Assembly: GCF_900099905.1 (NCBI RefSeq)
Contig: NZ_FNEE01000026.1
Span: 1 to 64,000, forward strand
DNA from: Mesorhizobium muleiense
GTDB lineage: Bacteria; Pseudomonadota; Alphaproteobacteria; Rhizobiales; Rhizobiaceae
Reading direction: 5' to 3'
DNA length: 64,000 bases
Shown here: positions 1-7,026 of the stretch, piece after piece
How the letters are laid out: every line of letters starts with the position of its first letter
Numbering within the stretch: position 1 is the first letter of the stretch
Translations under genes and position numbers: made by a program
Notes under the pieces: generated by a model
The model's database searches: none
What the model was told of the DNA's origin: nothing
What the model saw: only the letters and a program-made list of their open reading frames with translations

Positions 1-167
1 CACAAGGGGAGAAGGGAGAAGCCGCCCACAGCAACGCGCCGCATCCTCCGGGCCACTCCCATCAAGCTACCGTCTGACCGGGCGAACCCGCTGCGCCCCG
101 CTGATTGGTGTGTGAACGGGGCGCCTGATAGGATGCGGTTGTACGAATCATGTCGGAGGAGCCACAC

Positions 168-338
168 ATGAATCTCAGTGCGCCTACGCAGCTTATTTTC
201 ATCATATCCCTTGTTATCGCCATCATCGGTCTTCTCGCCGCTCTCGGCGTTTTTGCGTTCATTCCCCTAGCCGCGGTGTGGATCGTCCTCATCGCTTATA
301 TCGTGCTTGCCGGCGGCTGCCTGGTTCGCGGCGCTTAA
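168..338 (+). CDS. small two-helix membrane protein, hypothetical
   Basis: A 56-residue protein made almost entirely of two hydrophobic stretches (about residues 8-29 and 32-52) with a short loop between them, so probably a small inner-membrane protein. An ATG 18 bases upstream is in frame, but TCGGAGGA lies just before the ATG at 168, which makes that the better start. A strong hairpin with a T-run follows the stop, so it is probably a single-gene transcript. I do not recognise the family. Confidence 0.6.
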   Translation: MNLSAPTQLIFIISLVIAIIGLLAALGVFAFIPLAAVWIVLIAYIVLAGGCLVRGA

Positions 339-365
339 GCCCTCAGATCTCTCAGTCAACTCGGA

Positions 366-392
366 GCGCCCGGCCACAAGCCGGGCGCTTTT
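366..392 (+). terminator. rho-independent terminator
   Basis: A perfect 9-bp stem GCGCCCGGC/GCCGGGCGC with a 5-base loop, followed by TTTT, lies 27 bases after the stop of the small membrane protein gene and before the AraC-type regulator. Confidence 0.8.
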
Positions 393-438
393 GATTCTGA
401 GGGTTGGTCTGCTACCATCCGCGGGCGGAGGAAAGCTC

Positions 439-1272
439 ATGTCTGCCCAGAGCGAAGACGGCAGCAACCAGCACAGTCCTGGCCTCGACCGGTTCGAGAT
501 GGTTCGGCGTGCGCCTGGCCCTTGGCTCCAGGGTTCAGTCACTGACATCTGCGGCTACCGCGAAACCATGCCCGGCCGTTTCCGCAACGTCGAATACGCA
601 TCGCTGACCGTGCCGCTGGTCATCAGCTTTGCCGAACCCTTCGCCATCGGGCTCGGCAAGGAGCCGGGCGACAACGACCGCTTCGCCAGTTTCGCCGCCG
701 GCCTCTATGCCGGTCCGGTGGTGATCGAATCCCGCGGCGGCGCCTGCTGCATCCAGGTCAATTTCACCCCGCTCGGCGCCCGACGCTTCTTCGGCCTTGC
801 GATGAGCGAACTGACCGACCGCATGGTCGGCCTCGACGATGTGCTCGGGATCGAAGGCATCGCGCTGCGCGAAAGACTTGGCAATGCGCACGGCTGGAGC
901 GCACGTTTTGCCATCGTCGAGACGTTCGTCGCCGCGCGACTGACTAAGGCCCGCGAAATGCAGGCCGAAATCGCCTGGGCCTATGACCGGATCATCGTCT
1001 CGGGTGGCCGCATTCGCGTCTCATCGCTCGCCGACAGGCTGGGCTGGAGCCGCAAGCATCTCGCGGGAAAATTCTCCAACGCGATCGGCGTCGGCCCCAA
1101 GACGCTCTCGCGCATCGTCCGCTTCAACCGGGCGCTCGGCCTGTCAAGGCAGGGCAAATCCGATTGGGCTGATATCGCCGCCGATTGCGGCTATGCCGAC
1201 CAGGCGCATCTGGTGCGCGAATTCCGCGACCTTGCCGGCGAAACGCCGACGGCGCTGGCCGCCCAAGCATAG
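439..1272 (+). CDS. AraC family transcriptional regulator
   Basis: A 277-residue regulator. The C-terminal part (about residues 185-277) has the two helix-turn-helix units of the AraC/XylS family, including the conserved end of the second unit (IAADCGYADQAHLVREFRD, then the G-E-TP motif). The N-terminal 170 residues are the ligand or cofactor domain usual in regulators of this kind. The reading frame runs upstream to 307, but GGAGGAAAG sits just before the ATG at 439, so I start there. The VOC protein gene follows 84 bases later on the same strand; this pairing is common in rhizobia and suggests that the regulator controls it. The ligand is unknown. Confidence 0.85.
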   Translation: MSAQSEDGSNQHSPGLDRFEMVRRAPGPWLQGSVTDICGYRETMPGRFRNVEYASLTVPLVISFAEPFAIGLGKEPGDNDRFASFAAGLYAGPVVIESRGGACCIQVNFTPLGARRFFGLAMSELTDRMVGLDDVLGIEGIALRERLGNAHGWSARFAIVETFVAARLTKAREMQAEIAWAYDRIIVSGGRIRVSSLADRLGWSRKHLAGKFSNAIGVGPKTLSRIVRFNRALGLSRQGKSDWADIAADCGYADQAHLVREFRDLAGETPTALAAQA

Positions 1273-1356
1273 AGGCGCCGGTAACATTTCTTCAAGACGT
1301 GGGAAAAGCCTTCGCCCAGACTGGATTATCGTCCAATCCAATTGAAGGAGATCGTC

Positions 1357-1779
1357 ATGACCATGTCAGTCGAACCGCCCAGGCTCTATCCCACCTTGCG
1401 CTACCGCAATGCCGCGAAAATGATCGACTGGCTCGGTGAAGCCTTCGACTTTGCCGTTCATGCCCGCTACGGCGAAGGCGACATCGTCCAACACGCCGAA
1501 CTGACTTTCGGCTCCTCGATGATCATGCTGGGCACCGCACGCGACGACAAGTTTGGCCAGATGATCGGCGCACCGGGCCCGGGTGGCGGCAGATCGATCT
1601 ATGTTGCCGTCGACGATGCCGATGCCGCTTATGCCAGAGCCAAGAAGGCCGGCGCCGAAATACTGGAAGAGCTCACCGACCGCGACTATGGCAGCCGCGA
1701 ATTCATCTGCCGCGATCCGGAAGGCAATGTCTGGTCGTTCGGCACTTACTGGCCGAAGGCCGGCGAGCCCGCCAGCTAA
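1357..1779 (+). CDS. VOC (glyoxalase/bleomycin-resistance) family protein, PhnB-like
   Basis: A 140-residue protein of the vicinal-oxygen-chelate fold, with the typical beta-alpha-beta repeats: an N-terminal YPTLRYRNAAKMIDWL module and a C-terminal REFICRDPEGNVWSFGTY module. The DPEGN-x-W-x-FGTY ending is typical of the PhnB/3-demethylubiquinone-like subgroup. AAGGAG lies 6 bases before the ATG at 1357; the in-frame TTG at 1342 would lie upstream of that site. The substrate cannot be told from sequence. The gene follows an AraC-type regulator and converges on cobQ, with the two stop codons overlapping. Confidence 0.8.
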   Translation: MTMSVEPPRLYPTLRYRNAAKMIDWLGEAFDFAVHARYGEGDIVQHAELTFGSSMIMLGTARDDKFGQMIGAPGPGGGRSIYVAVDDADAAYARAKKAGAEILEELTDRDYGSREFICRDPEGNVWSFGTYWPKAGEPAS

Positions 1780-3248
1780 CGCGCGAGGCCAAAAATCGCG
1801 TCGCAGTCGAGGTGGGTTTCCAGCTCGGCTGCGATCTCGTCCAGCGCCCGTTCGACTTCGGCACGGTAGTCGATGCCGCCGCTGTTGACGCCAAGGTTTT
1901 CCAGGAATTTCGCCCGAAAAGCGTCGGCGGAAAACAGCCCGTGCAGATAGCTGCCCGACACCTTGCCGTCGGCCGAGACGGCGCCGTCATCGGCGCCGTT
2001 GATGACGGCGGACGGCCGCAGCGTGTCCGGACCGGTGGTGCGGCCGAGATGGATCTCGTAGCCCTGGAGCGGCAGATCGAACTGGACCGAGCGCGCGCTG
2101 ACATTGCGCACAGTCTTTTCCGGTTGCATCACCGTTTCGACGTCGAGCAGGCCGAGCCCCTCGGTCTCGGTGGCGCTGCCCTCGATGCCGTCGGGATCGC
2201 GCACGACACGGCCGAGCATCTGGAATCCGCCGCAGATGCCGACGACGTGGCCGCCGCGCTTGCGGTGGGCGACAAGATCGCGGTCCCAGCCATTCTCGCG
2301 GAATCTTAGCAGATCGCCGATCGTCGACTTCGAGCCGGGAATGATCACCAGCCCAGCATCCTCCGGCAAATGCTGGCCGGGCGGCACGAAGACGACCTCG
2401 ACCTGCGGCTCGGCCTTGAGCGGGTCGAGGTCGTCGAAATTGGCGATGCGCGAAAGCATCGGCACGGCCACCTTCAGCGCGCGCTTCTCGCCGGACGCCA
2501 GGCGTTCGAGCACCACGGAATCTTCCGAGGGCAGCCGCGCCGCCGCCTTCAGCCACGGCACGACGCCAAAACAGCGCCAGCCGGTGAAGTTTTCGATCGC
2601 CTTGATGCCGTCATCGAACAGCGAGACATCGCCGCGGAACTTGTTGATGAGATAGCCGACGATCATGCGCCGGTCCTCTTCCGGCAGGATCAGATGGGTG
2701 CCGGCGACCGAGGCGATGACGCCGCCGCGATCGATATCGCCGACCAGGATCACCGGCACGTTGGCGCGCGTCGCAAAGCCCATATTGGCGATGTCGCGGC
2801 TCCTGAGATTGATCTCGGCCGGCGAGCCGGCGCCTTCGACGATGACGAGATCGGCACCCTCGGCGACCTTGGCCCAAGAGTCCAGCACGGCATCCATCAG
2901 CCGGGCTTTCAGCGCCTGGTAGTCGCGCGCCCGCGCCTCGCCGAACACCTTGCCCTGCACCACCACTTGCGCGCCGATATCGGTCTGCGGCTTGAGCAGC
3001 ACCGGGTTCATATGGACGGTGGGCGCAACGCCACAGGCGATCGCCTGCAGCCATTGGGCGCGGCCGATCTCGCCGCCGAGTTTGTCGCCCGGTATATTGG
3101 CGACGGCGGCGTTGTTCGACATGTTCTGCGGCTTGAACGGCCGCACCTTCAGCCCACGCTTCTTCGCCACGCGGCAGAGGCCCGCGACCAGCACCGTCTT
3201 GCCGACATCGGAGCCTGTGCCCTGCAGCATGATCGCCTTGGCCGCCAT
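1776..3248 (-). CDS. cobQ: cobyric acid synthase CobQ
   Basis: Glutamine-dependent amidotransferase that amidates four side chains of adenosylcobyrinate a,c-diamide in cobalamin synthesis; cytoplasmic. The 490-residue protein has the expected two parts: an N-terminal dethiobiotin-synthetase-like ATP-binding domain (LQGTGSDVGKT near residue 10, then PFKPQNMSNN) and a C-terminal class I glutamine amidotransferase domain with the nucleophile Cys in VVGICGGFQMLG. The length is normal for the family. A TTG one codon upstream is in frame, but the ATG at 3248 overlaps the stop of the upstream cupin gene (TGATG), which implies translational coupling. No other cobalamin gene and no obvious cobalamin riboswitch is visible next to it. 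Confidence 0.95.
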   Translation of the reverse strand: MAAKAIMLQGTGSDVGKTVLVAGLCRVAKKRGLKVRPFKPQNMSNNAAVANIPGDKLGGEIGRAQWLQAIACGVAPTVHMNPVLLKPQTDIGAQVVVQGKVFGEARARDYQALKARLMDAVLDSWAKVAEGADLVIVEGAGSPAEINLRSRDIANMGFATRANVPVILVGDIDRGGVIASVAGTHLILPEEDRRMIVGYLINKFRGDVSLFDDGIKAIENFTGWRCFGVVPWLKAAARLPSEDSVVLERLASGEKRALKVAVPMLSRIANFDDLDPLKAEPQVEVVFVPPGQHLPEDAGLVIIPGSKSTIGDLLRFRENGWDRDLVAHRKRGGHVVGICGGFQMLGRVVRDPDGIEGSATETEGLGLLDVETVMQPEKTVRNVSARSVQFDLPLQGYEIHLGRTTGPDTLRPSAVINGADDGAVSADGKVSGSYLHGLFSADAFRAKFLENLGVNSGGIDYRAEVERALDEIAAELETHLDCDAIFGLAR

Positions 3249-3862
3249 CAATTCCTGCCCTGTGAAACGCTGCCGGTGATCGTGGATTTCGCGGCCAGTG
3301 GTCCGCCGCGCCAGAGGTAGAGCGCCAGCAGCGGCTCCTTGCCGGTGCGCATGGCGTGGCTGACATCAGAGGCATGGTGGATCACCTCACCCGCCTCGCG
3401 CCTGCCAAAGTCGCCTTCGCCCATGCGCCATTCGGTGCCGCCGGTCAGCGGAATGTAGATCTCCTCGGCGACATGATGGTGGTCGGGATAGACGATTTCA
3501 GGTCCGAGGATCAGCAGACCGGCCGCGACCTCGTCGTTGACGAAATGGCCGCGCGTGCCGAAGACCTCCAGCCAGCCGTAATTGTCGATGAACGTCTTGC
3601 CGAAATCCGCCTCGCTGTAGGTCTGCCCCCAGCGCAATTGGCGGCGACGCTCCGCAAGCAGCCGCGCCAGCGGCTGGGCGTTGGCCGGAGCGAGCTCGAC
3701 GATACGATCGAGCTGGCGCAGGCAGGCAAGCGGACGCGGATCGAGCGGTCGTGCCGGCATGGCCCAGCCGATCCGGGCCACCTCATTGCGCACCAGCGCA
3801 TCATCGAATGTTGCGAGAGTGGCGTGGAAACGCTCGAGCAGTTCATCGAAATTTGTCGTCAC
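3248..3862 (-). CDS. cupin of the DMSP-lyase (DddQ-like) family
   Basis: A 204-residue protein with a C-terminal cupin barrel. The metal-site pattern YPDHHHVAEEIYIPL (about residues 131-145) followed by a later His in SDVSHAMRTG matches the family named after dimethylsulfoniopropionate lyases such as DddQ, which cleave DMSP to acrylate and dimethyl sulfide. The His, Glu and Tyr ligands reported for DddQ appear to be present, and the length fits. Many rhizobial members of the family have no tested activity, so the substrate is open. It is translationally coupled to cobQ. A DddP-like protein is encoded 18 kb away in this window. Family fairly certain; DMSP lyase activity speculative. Confidence 0.7.
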   Translation of the reverse strand: MTTNFDELLERFHATLATFDDALVRNEVARIGWAMPARPLDPRPLACLRQLDRIVELAPANAQPLARLLAERRRQLRWGQTYSEADFGKTFIDNYGWLEVFGTRGHFVNDEVAAGLLILGPEIVYPDHHHVAEEIYIPLTGGTEWRMGEGDFGRREAGEVIHHASDVSHAMRTGKEPLLALYLWRGGPLAAKSTITGSVSQGRN

Positions 3863-4013
3863 GCCTTGCCCCGGACACGCATTATCACACAGCCGCCCCC
3901 AGATCGTTGGATGGAGCTAGTCGGCTTGCGCGGCAGCATCATTGGTCTAGATTGAACCGCGCGCAAAGCCAAAAACGACAGGCCAGGAGGCCGACGACAT
4001 TACGGAGCACGCC

Positions 4014-5180
4014 ATGGACGCCGCTGTTGATGCGGGCACCAGCCAGTTCGAACTCAACGAGGACCAGCGCGCCATCCAGCAAATGGCCGAGGCCTTCGCT
4101 GCCGATCGCGTTGCGCCGAACGCGCTCGACTGGGACCGCAACAAGCATTTTCCGGCGGACGTGATCCGCGAGACTGGCCCGCTCGGGCTTGGCGGCATCT
4201 ATGTCAGTGACGATGTCGGCGGCTCAGCGCTCGGCCGGCTCGACGCGGTGCTGATCTTCGAGGCGCTTTCGCGCGCCGATCCGGCCTTCTCCTCCTTCAT
4301 CTCGATCCACAATATGGTGGCTTCGATGATCGACCGCTTCGGCAGCGACGAGCAGCGCCAGCACTTCCTGCCGAAGCTGACCTCGATGGAATGGCTGGCG
4401 AGCTATTGCCTGACCGAGCCGGGTTCGGGATCGGATGCTGCGGCGCTGAAGACGCGTGCGGTGAGGAGCGGCGGCGACTATGTGCTGAACGGCGTCAAGC
4501 AGTTCATTTCGGGCGCCGGCGACAGCGACCTTTACATCGTCATGGCGCGCACCGGCGCCGACGGTCCGAAGGGCATTTCGACCTTCGTCGTGCCGAAAGA
4601 TGCGCCCGGCCTGTCTTTCGGCGCCAACGAGCACAAGATGGGCTGGCACATGCAGTCGACCCGCCAGGTCGTCTTCGAGGACTGCAAGGTGCCGGTTGAA
4701 AACCTGCTCTCGGACGAAGGCGCCGGCTTCGGCATCGCCATGGCCGGGCTCGACGGCGGCCGGCTCAACATCGCCGCCTGTTCGCTGGGCGGGGCGCAAT
4801 CGGCGCTCGACAAGGCGCTGTCCTACACCGCCGAACGCAAGGCCTTCGGAGCCAAGATCAACCAGTTCCAGGCGCTGCAATTCAAGCTGGCCGACATGGA
4901 GACCGAGTTGCAGGCAGCACGGATATTCCTTTACGCCGCTGCCTCGAAGCTCGACCGCAAGGCCCCGGACGCCTCGAAATGGTCGGCGATGGCGAAGCGC
5001 TTCGTCACCGACGTCGGCTTCAACGTTGCCAACGACGCGCTGCAACTGCATGGCGGCTATGGCTATCTGCACGATTACGGCATCGAGAAGCTGGTGCGGG
5101 ATTTGCGCGTTCACCAGATTCTCGAAGGCACCAACGAGATCATGCGCGTCATCATCGCACGCGCCCTGATTGGGCGGTAA
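4014..5180 (+). CDS. acyl-CoA dehydrogenase, isobutyryl-CoA dehydrogenase type
   Basis: A 388-residue FAD enzyme of the acyl-CoA dehydrogenase superfamily. It has the N-terminal helical domain, the middle beta domain (LTEPGSGSDAAALKT near residue 137) and the C-terminal four-helix domain. The last part contains ILEGTNEIMR, where the Glu before GTNE is the catalytic base in short-chain members. It is probably the isobutyryl-CoA dehydrogenase step of valine breakdown, because 3-hydroxyisobutyrate dehydrogenase (mmsB) follows on the same strand. GGAG lies 8 bases before the ATG. The genes usually found between the two (enoyl-CoA hydratase/hydrolase) are missing here; instead there is a repeat-flanked gene remnant. 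Substrate assignment is by context only. Confidence 0.88.
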   Translation: MDAAVDAGTSQFELNEDQRAIQQMAEAFAADRVAPNALDWDRNKHFPADVIRETGPLGLGGIYVSDDVGGSALGRLDAVLIFEALSRADPAFSSFISIHNMVASMIDRFGSDEQRQHFLPKLTSMEWLASYCLTEPGSGSDAAALKTRAVRSGGDYVLNGVKQFISGAGDSDLYIVMARTGADGPKGISTFVVPKDAPGLSFGANEHKMGWHMQSTRQVVFEDCKVPVENLLSDEGAGFGIAMAGLDGGRLNIAACSLGGAQSALDKALSYTAERKAFGAKINQFQALQFKLADMETELQAARIFLYAAASKLDRKAPDASKWSAMAKRFVTDVGFNVANDALQLHGGYGYLHDYGIEKLVRDLRVHQILEGTNEIMRVIIARALIGR

Positions 5181-5190
5181 GGCAAGGCAG

Positions 5191-5286
5191 TAGGGGAGTA
5201 GGGGAGTAGGGGAGTAGGGGAGTAGGGGAGTAGGGGAGTAGGGGAGTAGGGGAGTAGGGGAGTAGGGGAGTAGGGGAGTAGGGGAG
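5191..5286. repeat. 12 tandem copies of the 8-bp unit TAGGGGAG
   Basis: Twelve perfect head-to-tail copies of TAGGGGAG begin 10 bases after the acyl-CoA dehydrogenase stop codon. The same unit appears inverted at 5449-5472, so the two arrays bracket the decayed four-helix-bundle gene. Confidence 0.95.
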
Positions 5287-5290
5287 AAAA

Positions 5291-5440
5291 ATGACCGGCA
5301 GGATCAATTCGCACAAGGATCTTATCGTCTGGCAGCAAGCGATGGATCTGGCGTGTGATCAAGCTTATCAGATGCTGTTATCGACCTAGGAGATCTGAAA
5401 AATGCTTCGCCAGCTTATCAGCAAACTTGCGCCCGAATAA
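5291..5440 (+). pseudogene. internally deleted four-helix-bundle (23S rRNA intervening-sequence type) protein gene
   Basis: The ATG at 5291 opens a 32-codon frame (INSHKDLIVWQQAMDLA near the N-terminus) that matches the start of the small four-helix-bundle proteins first seen in 23S rRNA intervening sequences (TIGR02436/PF05635 type). It ends at TAG 5387-5389. The same frame resumes after a TGA at 5396-5398 with KMLRQLISKLAPE and a TAA at 5438-5440, which looks like the C-terminal end of the same family. Intact members are about 115-130 residues, so roughly the middle 70-80 residues are gone. The remnant lies exactly between inverted arrays of the 8-bp repeat. Confidence 0.7.
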
Positions 5441-5448
5441 GTTGCCTA

Positions 5449-5472
5449 CTCCCCTACTCCCCTACTCCCCTA
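5449..5472. repeat. three inverted copies of the 8-bp repeat (CTCCCCTA)
   Basis: Three perfect copies of CTCCCCTA, the reverse complement of the unit at 5191-5286, preceded by CTA. It closes the segment that holds the four-helix-bundle remnant, 27 bases before the mmsB start. Confidence 0.9.
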
Positions 5473-5498
5473 CTTAACCCAACCCACGGAGCGCCACC

Positions 5499-6383
5499 AT
5501 GACCACCATCGCCTTCATCGGCCTCGGCAATATGGGCAATCCGATGGCAGCCAATCTCGTCAAGGCTGGATATGCCGTTCACGGCTTCGACCTGATCCCG
5601 GAAAATCTCGCCAACGCCAAGGAGCATGGGGTCGTCGTCATGGCCAATGCCGTTGCCGCGGTGAAGGAGGCCGATGTGGTCATCACCATGCTGCCGGCCG
5701 GCAAACACGTTCTGTCGGTCTATGAAGACATCGTGCCAAAAGCGAAAAAAGGCGCGCTGTTCATCGATTCGTCGACCATCGACGTCGAATCGGCACGAAA
5801 AGCCCACGCCATTGCCGCCAGACACAAGCTGCTGTCGATCGACGCGCCGGTTTCCGGCGGCACCGGCGGGGCCGCCGCCGGCACGCTGACCTTCATGGCC
5901 GGCGGCGCGAAGGAAGCTTTTGCCAAGGCCGAACCAATCCTCAAGCCGATGGCCGGCCGCATCGTCCATTGCGGCGACGACGGCGCCGGACAGGCGGCAA
6001 AGATCTGCAACAACATGATCTTGGGCATTTCGATGATCGGTGTCGCCGAAGCCTTCGTTCTGGCGGAAAAGCTCGGCCTGTCGCACCAGGCGCTGTTCGA
6101 CGTCGCCTCGAACTCGTCGGGCCAGTGCTGGTCGCTGACCACCTACTGCCCGGTCCCTGGTCCGGTGCCGACATCGCCGGCCAACAATGGCTACAGGCCG
6201 GGGTTTGCCGCGGCACTGATGCTGAAAGACCTGAAACTGTCGCAGGAAACCGCGCAAAGCGCCGGTGCGGTGACGCCGCTGGGCGCCGAGGCCGCCCAGC
6301 TTTATGCGCTGTTCAACGCCCAGGGGCATGCCGCTGCCGACTTCTCCGGCATCATAAATTTCCTGCGCGGCACCCCGGCGTAA
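5499..6383 (+). CDS. mmsB: 3-hydroxyisobutyrate dehydrogenase
   Basis: A 294-residue NAD-dependent beta-hydroxyacid dehydrogenase that oxidises 3-hydroxyisobutyrate to methylmalonate semialdehyde in valine catabolism. The N-terminal Rossmann signature IGLGNMGNPMAANL, the substrate-binding DAPVSGGTGGAAAGTL segment near residue 120 and the catalytic Lys of GAGQAAKICNNM near residue 168 are all present. The all-helical C-terminal domain is complete, with the family's KDLKLS segment. GGAG precedes the ATG. It follows the acyl-CoA dehydrogenase of the same pathway, separated by the repeat-flanked pseudogene, which may now split what was one transcription unit. Confidence 0.92.
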   Translation: MTTIAFIGLGNMGNPMAANLVKAGYAVHGFDLIPENLANAKEHGVVVMANAVAAVKEADVVITMLPAGKHVLSVYEDIVPKAKKGALFIDSSTIDVESARKAHAIAARHKLLSIDAPVSGGTGGAAAGTLTFMAGGAKEAFAKAEPILKPMAGRIVHCGDDGAGQAAKICNNMILGISMIGVAEAFVLAEKLGLSHQALFDVASNSSGQCWSLTTYCPVPGPVPTSPANNGYRPGFAAALMLKDLKLSQETAQSAGAVTPLGAEAAQLYALFNAQGHAAADFSGIINFLRGTPA

Positions 6384-6459
6384 TGCATGTCGCCCAAAAG
6401 CTTGGGCTTAACCCCCAAGGGTGCGCAAAGCGTGCGCAGCAGACGCGACGCGCTTCAGC
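6384..6459. repeat. degenerate copy of a palindromic intergenic repeat
   Basis: Begins with GCATGTCGCCCAAAAG directly after the mmsB stop and ends with CAGACGCGACGCGCTT, the two ends of the repeat seen in full at 13546-13636. The middle differs and contains its own small hairpin CTTGGG/CCCAAG (6401-6419), which may act as the mmsB transcription end. Confidence 0.6.
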
Positions 6460-6699
6460 CTCGAACTCGACCGGCTTTCGGTTTCCGGCAAGAAACGCGG
6501 AAATTTAGATTTGCTTAAACTATCGATAACCACCCGGTAACGATGTCCCTGTAGAACGGAGTGCGAGGCGGCCTATCGCAACCGCCCGGCGCTCCGGATC
6601 AGGTCTCGCGTACCGGAGCCCGTAAGTTTCGCCAAGTGTTCAGTCAGCGAAGCGCCATGCGTATCCTGGCAAAGCCGCGTTCCCGATGGAGCGCGGTTT

Positions 6700-6960
6700 T
6701 TGCATTTCGCATTCTTCAACGACAGTGAGACGATCGCCCTGGCGCGTCTCCAGACGGTCGTCGGCCTGGTGGCGGCGGTCCTGACCGACGTCGACCCACA
6801 GATGGTCGCTGCAACGCTCCCCAGCGCGAGGGTTCGGTGAGCGCGATCTGAAATCTCCTGAAGCTCATCGGTCCTGTCGGCAAGCTTGTCGACAGGCTCA
6901 CGAAGTGGCAGCAGATCAACGAAGACGCTAGGAAACGAAGCCGACCGCATCCGCGCTGAC
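6700..6960 (+). pseudogene. frameshifted remnant of phage holin-like and neighbouring genes
   Basis: Two short stretches read like phage lysis-region proteins. Frame 1 (6700-6840) gives SETIALARLQTVVGLVAAVL and stops at TGA, resembling holin-like membrane proteins of rhizobial phages. Frame 2 (from 6858) gives LKLIGPVGKLVDRLTKWQ and then needs a shift near 6930 to continue as NEADRIRADVEIKRLE, which reads on into the N-terminal extension of the ABC transporter frame. No intact gene remains. Together with the flanking sequence this accounts for most of the 643 bases between mmsB and the transporter gene. Confidence 0.45.
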
Positions 6961-7026
6961 GTGGAGATCAAGCGGCTTGAGCGGACATCATTGAAACCTT
7001 CTGATTTCCAAGCCGTTATCGCCGGT

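Noticed and set aside
2370..3320. Long rightward open frame (316 codons) opposite cobQ
   Set aside because: It is a GC-rich antisense shadow of cobQ; composition is Arg/His/Asp-heavy with no domain, while cobQ is unmistakable.
5191..5475. CRISPR-like array
   Set aside because: Units are 8 bp, contiguous and without spacers, so this is a simple tandem repeat.
6886..7026. TTG start giving a 721-residue ABC transporter
   Set aside because: The extra residues look like a phage remnant reading into the gene and have no ribosome site.
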